From Chloroflexota bacterium (GTDB lineage Bacteria > Chloroflexota > UBA6077 > FW602-bin22), in the NCBI GenBank assembly GCA_004297775.1, contig SCUE01000007.1, forward strand, positions 186,001 through 250,000: a stretch of 64,000 nt of DNA, in the 5' to 3' direction. The notes beneath the pieces were generated by a model. The model ran no database searches. It saw only the letters and a list, made by a program, of their open reading frames with translations, and was not told the DNA's origin. Position numbers and translations under genes: made by a program. This document shows positions 8,152 to 16,546 of this stretch, in pieces. Positions within the stretch are counted from its first letter, which is position 1; each line of letters opens with the position of its first letter.

Positions 8152-11100
8152 ATGGTCGACTTTGCTCACCTCCACTGTCACTCCGAATACTCGCTGCTCG
8201 ATGGCTACGCGCGAATCGATGATCTCGTCGCCGCGGCGAAGAAGGACGGGTCGCGCGCGGTCGCTCTGACCGACCACGGCGCGATGTACGGCAGCATCCA
8301 TTTCATCGACGCGGCCAAGAAGGCCGGCGTCAAGCCAATCGTCGGCGTCGAGGCGTACGTCGCCCCGAACACGCGGTTCGACAAGCGTCCGAAGATCGAC
8401 ACGAGCCCGTACCACCTGGTTTTGCTGGCGAAGAACGAAACCGGCTACCGCAACCTCCTCAAGCTCACGACGCTCGCCCACACCGAGGGCTTCTACTACC
8501 GCCCGCGGCTCGATCGCGAGTTGCTCGAAGCCCATCATGATGGGTTGATCTGCCTGTCGGCCTGCATCGCAGCCGAGGTACCGCGACTGGTTCGCGAATC
8601 GAACATGGAGGGCGCCGCCCGCGCGGCAGCCTGGTATCGCGATCTCTTCGGCCGTGAGAACTACTACCTGGAGATCCAGGATCACGACATGCCCGTGCAG
8701 ACCGAAGCGAATCGTGGCGTCATCGAGATCGCGCGGTCGCTCGACATCCCACTCGTGGCGACGAACGACGTGCACTACGTGACCCCGGAGGACATGCGGG
8801 GACAGGATCTGCTTCTCTGCATCCAGACCAACGCGACGGTCAGCGATCCAAATCGCATGCGGATGGGCACGAACACGTTTTACTTACGGTCGGCCGAGGA
8901 AATGGCGCGTCTGTTCGCCGAATTGCCTGAGGCACTGGCAAACACCGTGCGTGTCTCCGAGCAGTGCGATCTGAAACTCGAGTTCGATCGGCCGCGGCTG
9001 CCAAACGTCGAGATTCCGGACGGCCTGACTGCCGATGAGTACATCGAGCGCCTCTGCGGCGAGGGTCTGGCGCGACGACTCGGCACGATTCCCGACGCCT
9101 ACCACGAGCGCGTCCGGTACGAACTCGGCGTCGTCAAGCAGACCGGCTTTGCCCAGTACATCCTGGTCGTCTGGGACATCATGGCCTACGCCCGGCGTCA
9201 GGGGATCGTCGCGGGACCGCGTGGTTCCGCCGCCGGCGCGCTCGTCCTGTACGCGCTCGGGATATCGGACGTCGATCCGGTCGCTCAGAAACTGACCTTC
9301 GAGCGGTTCCTCAATCCCGAGCGCGGCGAGATGCCAGACGTCGACATGGATTTCGCCGACGATCGGCGCGATGAGATGATCGAGTACGTGGTCCAGCGCT
9401 ACGGACGGGACCACGTCGCGCAGATCATCACCTTTGGGACGCTCGGCGCGAAGGCAGCGATACGCGACACGGGTCGCGCCCTGGCATACCCTCTGGCCGA
9501 TGTCGAGCGGATCGCCCGACTCGTGCCGTCAGGGTCGGCCGCGACGAAGATCGACAAAGCGATCGAGGACAACCCGCTGCTGAGGCAGGCCATCAGCGAG
9601 GATGAGTCGGTCGCGCGGCTGATCGAGGAGGCGAGGCGGGTCGAGGGATACGCGCGCCACGCCTCGACCCACGCCGCCGGCATCGTCATCTCGCGCGAGC
9701 CGCTCACGGAATACACGCCGCTCCAACCCACGTCCCGAAACGATTCCGGGTTGATGACGCAGTATCAGGCCGACAACCTCGCCAAGATCGGCCTGCTCAA
9801 GATGGACATCCTCGGTCTGTCGAACTTGACGATTCTCGGCCGGGCGGTCGACGTGATTCGGCGCGAGCGCGGCGAAGACATCGATCTCTTACGAATACCG
9901 TTCGACGATCCAAAGGCGTACGAGATCCTCGGGCGGGGCGAAACGGTCGGGCTGTTCCAGTTGGAAGGTCGCGGGATGACCGGCTACCTTCGCGAACTGA
10001 AGCCGTCGACGCTCGGGGACATCACGGCGATGATCGCCCTCTATCGGCCGGGACCGATGGCGAACATTCCTCACTACGTTGCCCGCAAGCACGGGCGCGA
10101 GCCGATCACGTATCCGCATCCTTGGCTCGAGGAAATCCTCGCTGACACGTACGGAGTTCTGACCTACCAGGACCAGGTGCTACAGGTCCTTCGGCGTGTC
10201 GGCGGGTACACGCTCGGACAGGCCGACATCGTTCGCAAGGCGATGGGCAAGAAGATCGTCGAATTGATGGACGCCGAGCGGGCGAAGTTCATCGCCGGAT
10301 GTGACGCGAACGGTGTCTCGGCGGCGGACAGCGCGGCGCTCTGGGACCTGTTGCAACCGTTCGCCGGGTACGGCTTCAATCGTGCTCACGCGGCTTGCTA
10401 TGCGCAGATCGCCTACCAGACCGCCTATCTGAAGGCGAACTACTCGGCCGAATTCATGGTCGCAGTCCTTTCGACGTTCCGCGACAACGCCGACAAGGTG
10501 ACCGGCGCGATCATCGAGTGTCGGAGAATGGGCATCGACGTTCTGCCACCCGACGTCAATGCCAGCGGATGGGACTTCTCGATCGAGCACCGTGGCGACA
10601 AGCCGACCATCCGTTTCGGCCTTTCCGCGATCAAGAATGTCGGCGAAGGCGCGGCAGCGCCGATCGTGACCGCGCGCCAGGCCGAGGGACCGTTCAATAC
10701 ATTGGACGACTTTGCGCGACGGATCGATGCCAAGAGCCTGAATCGGCGCGTCCTCGAGAGTCTCGTCAAGGCCGGCGCGCTCGACAGCTTCGGACATCGC
10801 GCCCAACTACTCGCCGGCCTCGACCGCGTCGTCGGCGTCGCGCAGCAGTTGCAGCGCGCCCAGGCGGCCGGGCAGGCCAGCCTGTTCGATCTGATGGCGG
10901 CCGAGTCCCAGGCGACGATCCTCAGTCTGCCGAACGTCCCCGAGGCACCGGAGCGCGAGCGGCTGGAATGGGAGAAGGAGTTGCTCGGCGTCTATTTCTC
11001 CCGCCATCCGATGTCGGATATCTCGCGCAATCTGGTCCAGGTCATCTCGTGTCACTGCGGTGAAGTCAACGAAGAGTTTCTCGAACGCCGCGTGACACTC

Positions 11101-11916
11101 GCTGGGGTGGTGACGGGGTTCCGCTCAGTTCAGACGCGGCGCAAGGAGATGATGTGCGCCGCGATGCTCGAAGACGCCTATGGCTCGGTCGAGATCGTCG
11201 CCTTTCCGCGCACCTACGCCCAGACGCGCGACCTCTGGCGCGAGGGCGCGATGTTGGTTATTGACGGAAAGGTGGAGTTGCGCGAGGAACGGCCGCAGAT
11301 CGTGGTGGAATCGGCGCGCACGATCGAGGACGTGAAAGCAGAGACTTCGTCAACGCCGGGCACGCCGATTCCCTCGATGTATCGGGTTGCCGAAACCACC
11401 GCAACATACGCCGACACTGACGAGGCCGAGACGATGCTCGACTCCGCGGACGACCGCTCGTTCCCAGCGGCGGAGGACCATGCTCTGGCCCGATCCGAGC
11501 CATCCCTCAGGGCGCCGGCCGTGCAATACGGGCCACAGACGCGGGGCGCGGTGTTTACACCGGCTCGAGGCAATGGAAATGGACATTCGAACGGGAACGG
11601 GAATGGTCGCCGCAAGGGCGCCGAGCCGCCGAAACCGCCGCCATTCCCCGATCGGGCCGGCAAGCGATTTCAAGTCACGGTTCCGGTCGCTGTTGCGGAG
11701 AGCGACACGCGCTCGCTCGATGCGCTGATCGACCTCATCGAAGGCATGGACGGCACCGGGCCCGATACGATCAGCATCCGCGTTGATTGCGCCGGCACCA
11801 TCATCGAACTGGAGCGGCCAGGATTGCAGATCAACTGTGGCACTCAAATGGTTCACGGATTGCGGCGCATCTTCGCGAGCCAGCCGTCGCTCGATGAGGT
11901 ACCGTGGGACTCCTGA
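8152..11916 (+). CDS. dnaE: DNA polymerase III subunit alpha (DnaE1)
   Basis: The 1254-residue replicative polymerase. The N-terminal PHP domain opens with HLHCHSEYSLLDGYAR and keeps His residues that suggest an intact metal site. The palm has MPDVDMDFADDRR (Asp396 and Asp398) and the third catalytic Asp552 in LLKMDILGL. The fingers/beta-binding region includes PFAGYGFNRAHAACY, and an OB-fold follows. At about residue 1140 there is a low-complexity Gly/Asn linker, GNGNGHSNGNGNGRRKG, then about 90 residues of C-terminal domain. The length fits DnaE1 rather than DnaE2/ImuC. The last 13 bases overlap the next gene. Confidence 0.95.
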   Translation: MVDFAHLHCHSEYSLLDGYARIDDLVAAAKKDGSRAVALTDHGAMYGSIHFIDAAKKAGVKPIVGVEAYVAPNTRFDKRPKIDTSPYHLVLLAKNETGYRNLLKLTTLAHTEGFYYRPRLDRELLEAHHDGLICLSACIAAEVPRLVRESNMEGAARAAAWYRDLFGRENYYLEIQDHDMPVQTEANRGVIEIARSLDIPLVATNDVHYVTPEDMRGQDLLLCIQTNATVSDPNRMRMGTNTFYLRSAEEMARLFAELPEALANTVRVSEQCDLKLEFDRPRLPNVEIPDGLTADEYIERLCGEGLARRLGTIPDAYHERVRYELGVVKQTGFAQYILVVWDIMAYARRQGIVAGPRGSAAGALVLYALGISDVDPVAQKLTFERFLNPERGEMPDVDMDFADDRRDEMIEYVVQRYGRDHVAQIITFGTLGAKAAIRDTGRALAYPLADVERIARLVPSGSAATKIDKAIEDNPLLRQAISEDESVARLIEEARRVEGYARHASTHAAGIVISREPLTEYTPLQPTSRNDSGLMTQYQADNLAKIGLLKMDILGLSNLTILGRAVDVIRRERGEDIDLLRIPFDDPKAYEILGRGETVGLFQLEGRGMTGYLRELKPSTLGDITAMIALYRPGPMANIPHYVARKHGREPITYPHPWLEEILADTYGVLTYQDQVLQVLRRVGGYTLGQADIVRKAMGKKIVELMDAERAKFIAGCDANGVSAADSAALWDLLQPFAGYGFNRAHAACYAQIAYQTAYLKANYSAEFMVAVLSTFRDNADKVTGAIIECRRMGIDVLPPDVNASGWDFSIEHRGDKPTIRFGLSAIKNVGEGAAAPIVTARQAEGPFNTLDDFARRIDAKSLNRRVLESLVKAGALDSFGHRAQLLAGLDRVVGVAQQLQRAQAAGQASLFDLMAAESQATILSLPNVPEAPERERLEWEKELLGVYFSRHPMSDISRNLVQVISCHCGEVNEEFLERRVTLAGVVTGFRSVQTRRKEMMCAAMLEDAYGSVEIVAFPRTYAQTRDLWREGAMLVIDGKVELREERPQIVVESARTIEDVKAETSSTPGTPIPSMYRVAETTATYADTDEAETMLDSADDRSFPAAEDHALARSEPSLRAPAVQYGPQTRGAVFTPARGNGNGHSNGNGNGRRKGAEPPKPPPFPDRAGKRFQVTVPVAVAESDTRSLDALIDLIEGMDGTGPDTISIRVDCAGTIIELERPGLQINCGTQMVHGLRRIFASQPSLDEVPWDS

Positions 11917-12245
11917 TCCGATTCGCAATCACGTTCGCGGCCGCATTCGTAGCGGCTTACGTCTTCCCGGCGTCATTCCAGTACGACAACGTCGCCAGCC
12001 TGCTGGTCTTCTCGCTTGTTCTCGGCGTCCTGAATGCCATCGTCAAGCCAGTAGTCGTTATGTTGACTTGTCCGATTCAACTGCTCACCCTCGGTCTGGC
12101 GGTGTTTCTCGTTAACACGGGGCTGTTCCTCGTGGCGGCAAACCTCGTTCCGGGGATCCGGGTGGCGGATTTCGGAGCCGCCTTCATCGCCTCTTTGACG
12201 GTCACAATGGTCAGTTGGGGACTCCACGCTCTGCTGCGGAAATAG
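11904..12245 (+). CDS. Phage-holin-4/YvlD-type small membrane protein
   Basis: A 113-residue protein with four hydrophobic segments and the family core VLGVLNAIVKPVVVMLTCP followed by LLTLGLAVFLVNTG. Members are common chromosomal membrane proteins of unknown role; despite the name they are not tied to phage. The GTG start lies inside the end of dnaE (13-bp overlap), so translation is probably coupled. The link with dnaE may be positional only. Confidence 0.85.
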   Translation: MGLLIRFAITFAAAFVAAYVFPASFQYDNVASLLVFSLVLGVLNAIVKPVVVMLTCPIQLLTLGLAVFLVNTGLFLVAANLVPGIRVADFGAAFIASLTVTMVSWGLHALLRK

Positions 12246-12251
12246 CCCGCC

Positions 12252-12266
12252 GGGCGCTGGGCGCCC
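12252..12266 (+). terminator. Short GC hairpin after the membrane-protein gene
   Basis: GGGCGC-TGG-GCGCCC forms a 6-bp perfect stem seven bases after the stop codon. No T-run follows. Confidence 0.35.
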
Positions 12267-12299
12267 CATTCGTTCATCCGCTTCCTACTCCACGGTCCG

Positions 12300-12305
12300 T
12301 ATAAT
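12300..12305 (+). promoter_or_regulatory. -10 box for the yvcK-like gene
   Basis: A perfect TATAAT lies 27 nt before the GTG at 12333. The predicted leader of about 20 nt carries GGGAGA at 12323-12328. This is a conventional leadered promoter, in contrast to the leaderless ones nearby. Confidence 0.6.
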
Positions 12306-12332
12306 TCGATTGCTGGTGCGTCGGGAGAATTC

Positions 12333-13634
12333 GTGAAGTCACATTTCAAATGGCTCTATCCCGGCATGCACATCAAGCGGTGGCTGGTCCTGCTGACTTT
12401 CGGCGTGACGTTCCTGAGCCTCGGCATCGCCTACGTCATGACACACTACTACCGGACCCAGCCGTTTCCGGAAGAGGTCTACTACGTCACGCTGCAATTC
12501 GTTTCGCGCCCGATTCGCGGCATCCTGTTCGTTCTCACCGGCGTCGTCGTCATCGGGATCGCGGTCTATCAACTCAGCCGATCGCTGGTGGCGCCATTCC
12601 TGACGAACAATCGGGGACTGGTCGATGTTCTCTATCAGCATCGTCAGTTGAACCGCGGACCTCGCGTTGTCACGATCGGCGGCGGCCACGGCCTTTCGAC
12701 GCTCCTGCGAGGCTTGAAAGAACACACCGCGAATCTGACCGCGATCGTGACGGTGGCCGACGACGGCGGCTCTTCGGGTCGGCTACGCCAAGAGATGGGG
12801 GTGCTGCCTCCGGGCGACATTCGCATGTGCCTGGTTGCTCTGGCGGATGCGGAACCGTTGATGACCGACCTCTTCCAGTACCGATTCCCGAAAGGCAACA
12901 GTCTGGAAGGCCACGCCTTCGGAAACCTGTTCCTGGCCGCGATGAACGCGATCACGGGTAATTTCGAGCAAGCGTTGCGTGAATCGAGCCGGGTTCTCGC
13001 GATTCGCGGCCAGATCTTCCCTTCGACGCTCGAAGACATCCAGATCGGCGCGGAGTACGAGGACGGCCACATCGTCATCGGTGAGTCTCAGGTGCCGGAA
13101 GCACGCAAGCGCATTCGACGGCTCTTCCTGCGACCAAGCCATCCCCCGGCCTACCCGGAGGCGATCAAGGCGATTCTCGAGGCGGACATGATCGTGATCG
13201 GGCCAGGATCGCTCTACACGAGCCTCCTGCCGAATCTGATGGTGAGCGATCTCGCGCAGGCGGTTCAGACCTCGAAGGCGGCCAAAGTCTACGTCTGCAA
13301 CGTCGCCACTCAACGTGGCGAAACCGAACACTTCACTGTTGCCGATCACGTGGCCGTGATCGAGCAACACGTCGGCAGCGGCGCATTCGACTACGTGCTG
13401 GTGAACAACAACACCAACGTTTCGGGAAACATCGGCATCGACTCCGCGCCGGTCGTGTTGAGCCGTTCCGACGAAGTGTCGACCTACCAGATCATCGAAG
13501 CCGATGTCGTCGATGTTGGCCACCCGCACTTCCACGACCCGTTGAAGCTGGCGGCAGCGCTGATGCGCCTGTTTCCTGGCGCGGGATCGCGAACCGAAGC
13601 CGCACGGGAAGTGGCTCTCGTCGGCCCTCAATAG
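12333..13634 (+). CDS. Membrane-anchored YvcK/CofD-like protein
   Basis: A 433-residue protein. Residues 15-37 and 58-80 are two membrane segments not present in Bacillus YvcK. From about residue 113 the YvcK core begins: VVTIGGGHGLSTLLRGLK, TVADDGGSSGRLR, PPGDIRMCLVALAD, EGHAFGNLFLAAM, GPGSLYTSLLPNL and NVATQRGET. YvcK proteins bind UDP-sugars and affect carbon use and cell-wall shape; the catalytic activity is unclear. The membrane form is typical of Chloroflexota-like genomes as far as I know. It has its own TATAAT promoter and ends at a 12-bp hairpin shared with the convergent glycosidase. Confidence 0.9.
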   Translation: MKSHFKWLYPGMHIKRWLVLLTFGVTFLSLGIAYVMTHYYRTQPFPEEVYYVTLQFVSRPIRGILFVLTGVVVIGIAVYQLSRSLVAPFLTNNRGLVDVLYQHRQLNRGPRVVTIGGGHGLSTLLRGLKEHTANLTAIVTVADDGGSSGRLRQEMGVLPPGDIRMCLVALADAEPLMTDLFQYRFPKGNSLEGHAFGNLFLAAMNAITGNFEQALRESSRVLAIRGQIFPSTLEDIQIGAEYEDGHIVIGESQVPEARKRIRRLFLRPSHPPAYPEAIKAILEADMIVIGPGSLYTSLLPNLMVSDLAQAVQTSKAAKVYVCNVATQRGETEHFTVADHVAVIEQHVGSGAFDYVLVNNNTNVSGNIGIDSAPVVLSRSDEVSTYQIIEADVVDVGHPHFHDPLKLAAALMRLFPGAGSRTEAAREVALVGPQ

Positions 13635-13686
13635 CGGTACCCGCGTTGCACCGTCCGTGACGAATCCAGGGCCGAGCTCCCCAGTC

Positions 13687-13715
13687 CGCCGCGCGGTACT
13701 CCCTACCGCGCGGCG
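13687..13715. terminator. Perfect 12-bp bidirectional hairpin
   Basis: CGCCGCGCGGTA-CTCCC-TACCGCGCGGCG is a perfect 12-bp stem with a 5-nt loop between the convergent yvcK-like and glycosidase genes. It includes the glycosidase stop codon. Neither side has a T-run. Confidence 0.6.
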
Positions 13716-15178
13716 GCGTTGACGGCGCGTAGGGCCGCGATCGCTCGCTGTAGCGCGCCGCCTTCCACATCAGGGTCGGGAATCGGTTCGCCACGACCGA
13801 TGACCGTCACAGTCGGCGCACCACTCGTCACCGGTTCGACGACGATCAGTGGCGGACCTCCGGTCAAGTAAAGGTCGGACCGGTCGTACACGGTGTTGTG
13901 TGTCGCCGGCGCGAGATCGACCTCGATCTGCCCATCTACTGCCAAGACCGCGCGCCCGCCGCCATCGCGTTCATGGACCCAGGCCGACGATCCTGACGCC
14001 GATATGCGGGCGCGCACGGCGCGCGGCTCGGTTGCCCAAATGACCGTGACGCGCGCGTCCGGTCGCCAGAGCGTGACCGCGATCGCGCCGTCCAGATCCT
14101 GCCGCTGGCCGCGCGTGACGCCCGCGTACTGCCGATGCGCCACGCCGAGGGCGGTGAAGACTGGTCGAGGAGCGCGATCGTCCAACCGCGCAACGCCGTA
14201 GCTCTCCCAGCCAAAACGCCACTCGGCATCATCCGACATCTTGTAGATGGAGAGGCGCTCGACGCCGGCCGCCAGGGCCATCGCGTACGCTTGGATGAAG
14301 TAGTTCGCCTGCTCCCACTGGTTCGCTCGCCAATGCGCCCGCGTCAGCGGCCGATCCGGGTCATCCCACGGCGCGACATTCGTTTCGTTGATCCAGATCG
14401 GCTTGGTGACGCCGTACGAGTCAAGGATCCGTCGGTACTCCATCGTTGCGTCGTACAGCGTGCGCGGATCGTTGTAGAGCTGAAGCACGGCCGCGTCGAA
14501 GTACCACCCGTTCGCCGGAGCGTCGGGGTCGCGACTGACGACCTCGAGGTAGCGTTCGAGAAACTGCGCGCGGCGATGACTCTTGTCCCACCAATACGTG
14601 ACGCCCGGTAGTGTCACCCGCGCTTCCGGATTACCACGCTTCGCCGCCAGGTACGCAACCTTCTGCAGACGCGCGAACTCGTCGATCGAACCAGACCAGG
14701 CGTAGCCATCGTGCCCACGGTCGGAGACGTCCGGCTCGTTCCAGATGACCCACGTGTCGATCCGACCGCGATAGGCGGAAGCGGTTCGCCGGACATACTC
14801 GCCCCAGAGGTTCGCCGGAGAGTCAACCGGCAAATCGAGCCCGCGCGGCGCAGTCGTATTCCATCGATCCGCCGCGGTGGCCGCCCAGCGCGGCGTACTA
14901 ACGAGAACGCCGGCTAGTTGGCGCCCACGCCGTGCTTCATCGTCGAGATAGCGGTCAGGGATGGCTGGCCACCAATCGTTTGGCCCATCCGGCTGAACCC
15001 GACTCCATGGAAAAAGGACGCGTGACCACCCAACACCAAGCTCATCGGCCCGATCGGCGGCGAAAAACGCGTCGACCGCGCCGAACCGCGGATCGAGCCC
15101 GGCCGCGCTGGCGGAACCAGTCAGACAGACCGGAATGAGGATCGAAACGAGGAGAAACGCGAGTCGATGCAACGGCAC
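13703..15178 (-). CDS. Secreted clan GH-A glycoside hydrolase (GH39/GH5-like)
   Basis: A 491-residue exported protein. Residues 1-26 are a Sec signal peptide with an AxA end (GSASAA). The TIM-barrel carries both clan-A glutamates: Glu148 in WVIWNEPD (acid/base) and Glu265 in IWINETNV (nucleophile). GVGWSRVLFPWSRVQP and TPRWAA resemble GH39-like proteins common in soil bacteria. A C-terminal beta-rich region of about 130 residues follows. Substrate unknown. The GTG start at 15178 lies 6 nt after CATACT. It ends at the shared hairpin. Confidence 0.8.
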   Translation of the reverse strand: MPLHRLAFLLVSILIPVCLTGSASAAGLDPRFGAVDAFFAADRADELGVGWSRVLFPWSRVQPDGPNDWWPAIPDRYLDDEARRGRQLAGVLVSTPRWAATAADRWNTTAPRGLDLPVDSPANLWGEYVRRTASAYRGRIDTWVIWNEPDVSDRGHDGYAWSGSIDEFARLQKVAYLAAKRGNPEARVTLPGVTYWWDKSHRRAQFLERYLEVVSRDPDAPANGWYFDAAVLQLYNDPRTLYDATMEYRRILDSYGVTKPIWINETNVAPWDDPDRPLTRAHWRANQWEQANYFIQAYAMALAAGVERLSIYKMSDDAEWRFGWESYGVARLDDRAPRPVFTALGVAHRQYAGVTRGQRQDLDGAIAVTLWRPDARVTVIWATEPRAVRARISASGSSAWVHERDGGGRAVLAVDGQIEVDLAPATHNTVYDRSDLYLTGGPPLIVVEPVTSGAPTVTVIGRGEPIPDPDVEGGALQRAIAALRAVNAAAR

Positions 15179-15184
15179 GGGTGG

Positions 15185-15190
15185 AGTATG
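15185..15190 (-). promoter_or_regulatory. -10 box of a leaderless promoter (glycosidase)
   Basis: CATACT on the minus strand stands 6 nt before the GTG at 15178. The divergent cysO promoter lies 41 bp to the right. Confidence 0.5.
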
Positions 15191-15230
15191 TCGAATCGGC
15201 GGGCTGTCTCGCCGCGCCCTGGCCCCTTGC

Positions 15231-15236
15231 TATGAT
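15231..15236 (+). promoter_or_regulatory. -10 box of a leaderless promoter (cysO-cysM)
   Basis: TATGAT ends 10 nt before the ATG at 15247. The in-frame ATG at 15238 is only 1 nt after the box, too close to be transcribed, so 15247 is preferred. Confidence 0.6.
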
Positions 15237-15246
15237 TATGGAACCA

Positions 15247-15522
15247 ATGGCTATTGAAGTACGCATTCCACCCGTTCTCCGTAAGTTCACCGGCGGTGGG
15301 CCGACCGTCCGAGCCGACGGCACAACGATCGCGGCGATCATCGACGCCGTCGACGTATTACACCCCGGGTTCAAGTCCCAGGTGACCGATGAATCCGGTC
15401 AGTTGCATCGATTCATCAATCTGTATCGAAACGGCGAAGACATTCGGTATCTAGATAACTCAGAGACGACGTTGTCCGAAGGCGACGTCGTCGCAATTCT
15501 CCCCGCTGTCGCCGGCGGCTAG
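15247..15522 (+). CDS. cysO: MoaD/ThiS-like sulfur carrier protein (CysO type)
   Basis: A 91-residue beta-grasp protein starting AIEVRIPPVLRKFTGG and ending in the di-Gly tail AVAGG, which becomes a thiocarboxylate. MoaD-like motifs include RNGEDIRYL and LSEGDVVAILPAVAGG. The next gene is a CysM-type synthase that starts on the last base of the stop codon (TAGTG). By analogy with mycobacterial CysO-CysM it should donate sulfur to O-phosphoserine, independently of sulfide. A MoaD role is the alternative; the tight pairing argues for cysteine synthesis. Confidence 0.85.
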   Translation: MAIEVRIPPVLRKFTGGGPTVRADGTTIAAIIDAVDVLHPGFKSQVTDESGQLHRFINLYRNGEDIRYLDNSETTLSEGDVVAILPAVAGG

Positions 15523-16463
15523 TGCCGGGAGTGCGCTTCGGCTCGATCCTCGAGACAATCGGTAACACACCGCTCGTCGAACTGAAGGGACTGTCGCCGA
15601 ATCCGCGAGTACGCATCTGGGCAAAGCTGGAGGGCCAGAACCCGACCGGCTCGGTCAAGGATCGCATCGCCCTACGGATGGTCGAGGCGGCCGAGGCTGA
15701 CGGTAGCTTGGTGCGCGATCGCGTCATCCTCGAACCGACCAGCGGAAACACCGGCATCGGCCTGGCCCTGGTTGGCCGATTGAAGGGCTATCGCGTCAAG
15801 GTCGTCATGCCGAGCAACGTCAGTCCCGAGCGGCGCTCTCTGCTCGAACTATACGGCGCCGAGATCGTCGATTCGCCGGGCGAACTCGGTTCGAATGGCG
15901 CGATCCGCGTTGCCGAGGAACTGTCGCGTGACTCAGCGTACTTCATGCCGTTTCAATACGGCAATCCGAACAACCCGCTGGCGCATTATCACGGCACCGG
16001 CGTCGAAATCGTTCGCGACTTGCCGGAGGTCAAAGCGTTCGTGGCCGGATTGGGCACCGGCGGCACGCTCGTCGGCACGGGCCGACGTCTCAAGGAGCAC
16101 AATTCCGCTATCAAGGTCATCGCGGTCGAGCCGGAGCAGGGCGATCTGGTTCAAGGCCTTCGTTCGCTCGCCGACGGCTTCCTTCCGCCGATCCTCGATC
16201 AATCCGTGCTGGACTCGAAATTGCTCGTCTCGTCGGCGGATTCGATTCGGGGAACCCAGGCGCTCCTGCGCGAGGTTGGGATCTTCGCCGGAATCTCGTC
16301 TGGCGCGGTGCTTTACGGATGCCAGCGCGTGGCGCGCAACCTCGATGCCGGTGACATCGTCGGATTGCTGCCCGACGGCGGATGGAAATACCTCAGCACG
16401 GCGGTATGGACGCGCGCGGTTGACGATGTCGAGGAGGACATCGCCGGCAAGATCATGTGGTGA
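15522..16463 (+). CDS. cysM: CysM-type cysteine synthase (PLP-dependent)
   Basis: A 313-residue fold-type II PLP enzyme. The PLP Lys is in GQNPTGSVKDR, the phosphate cup in EPTSGNTGIGLAL, and GTGGTLVGTGR binds the cofactor phosphate. AKLEGQNPTGS, VSPERRSLLELYGAEI, FQYGNPNNPLAHYHGTG and DGGWKYLST resemble mycobacterial CysM, which uses O-phosphoserine and CysO-thiocarboxylate. Plain CysK-type sulfide chemistry cannot be excluded. Its GTG shares a base with the cysO stop. I see no Mec-type JAMM peptidase nearby to release cysteine from CysO. Confidence 0.9.
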   Translation: MPGVRFGSILETIGNTPLVELKGLSPNPRVRIWAKLEGQNPTGSVKDRIALRMVEAAEADGSLVRDRVILEPTSGNTGIGLALVGRLKGYRVKVVMPSNVSPERRSLLELYGAEIVDSPGELGSNGAIRVAEELSRDSAYFMPFQYGNPNNPLAHYHGTGVEIVRDLPEVKAFVAGLGTGGTLVGTGRRLKEHNSAIKVIAVEPEQGDLVQGLRSLADGFLPPILDQSVLDSKLLVSSADSIRGTQALLREVGIFAGISSGAVLYGCQRVARNLDAGDIVGLLPDGGWKYLSTAVWTRAVDDVEEDIAGKIMW

Positions 16464-16491
16464 GCGGCAAACGACCGCGTTTTCTCTGTTT
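16464..16491 (+). terminator. Weak intrinsic terminator after cysM
   Basis: A GCGG/CCGC stem with a 7-nt loop starts right after the stop codon and is followed by a T-rich run (TTTTCTCTGTTTT). The stem is short but the T-tract is rare in this GC-rich window. Confidence 0.45.
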
Positions 16492-16510
16492 TGAACACAC
16501 CTTCGTCCTA

Positions 16511-16540
16511 TTGAGTTCCTAGGAACTTCGTTCCTAGACT
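16511..16540 (+). promoter_or_regulatory. Promoter with operator-like repeats (amidase gene)
   Basis: TTGAGT (16511-16516) and TAGACT (16535-16540) are 18 nt apart, and the ATG follows 6 nt later. The spacer holds GTTCCTAG twice as a direct repeat (16515-16522 and 16530-16537). The first copy and GGAAC form a 14-bp palindrome (16514-16527), and CTAGGAAC-TTC-GTTCCTAG is an 8-bp inverted repeat (16519-16537). The repeats cover the spacer and part of the -10, the usual place for a repressor site. Confidence 0.6.
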
Positions 16541-16546
16541 CGTTGA

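Noticed and set aside
11569-11620. Gly/Asn-codon repeat in dnaE as a DNA tandem repeat
   Set aside because: The repeat is irregular at the DNA level and is simply a low-complexity protein linker.
11904-12245. Prophage remnant from the holin-like protein
   Set aside because: The family is a chromosomal membrane protein, and no phage gene is near.
15364-15382. T-arm-like GGGTTCAAGTCCC, suggesting a tRNA
   Set aside because: It lies in the cysO coding region and no D-arm, anticodon arm or acceptor stem can be drawn around it.
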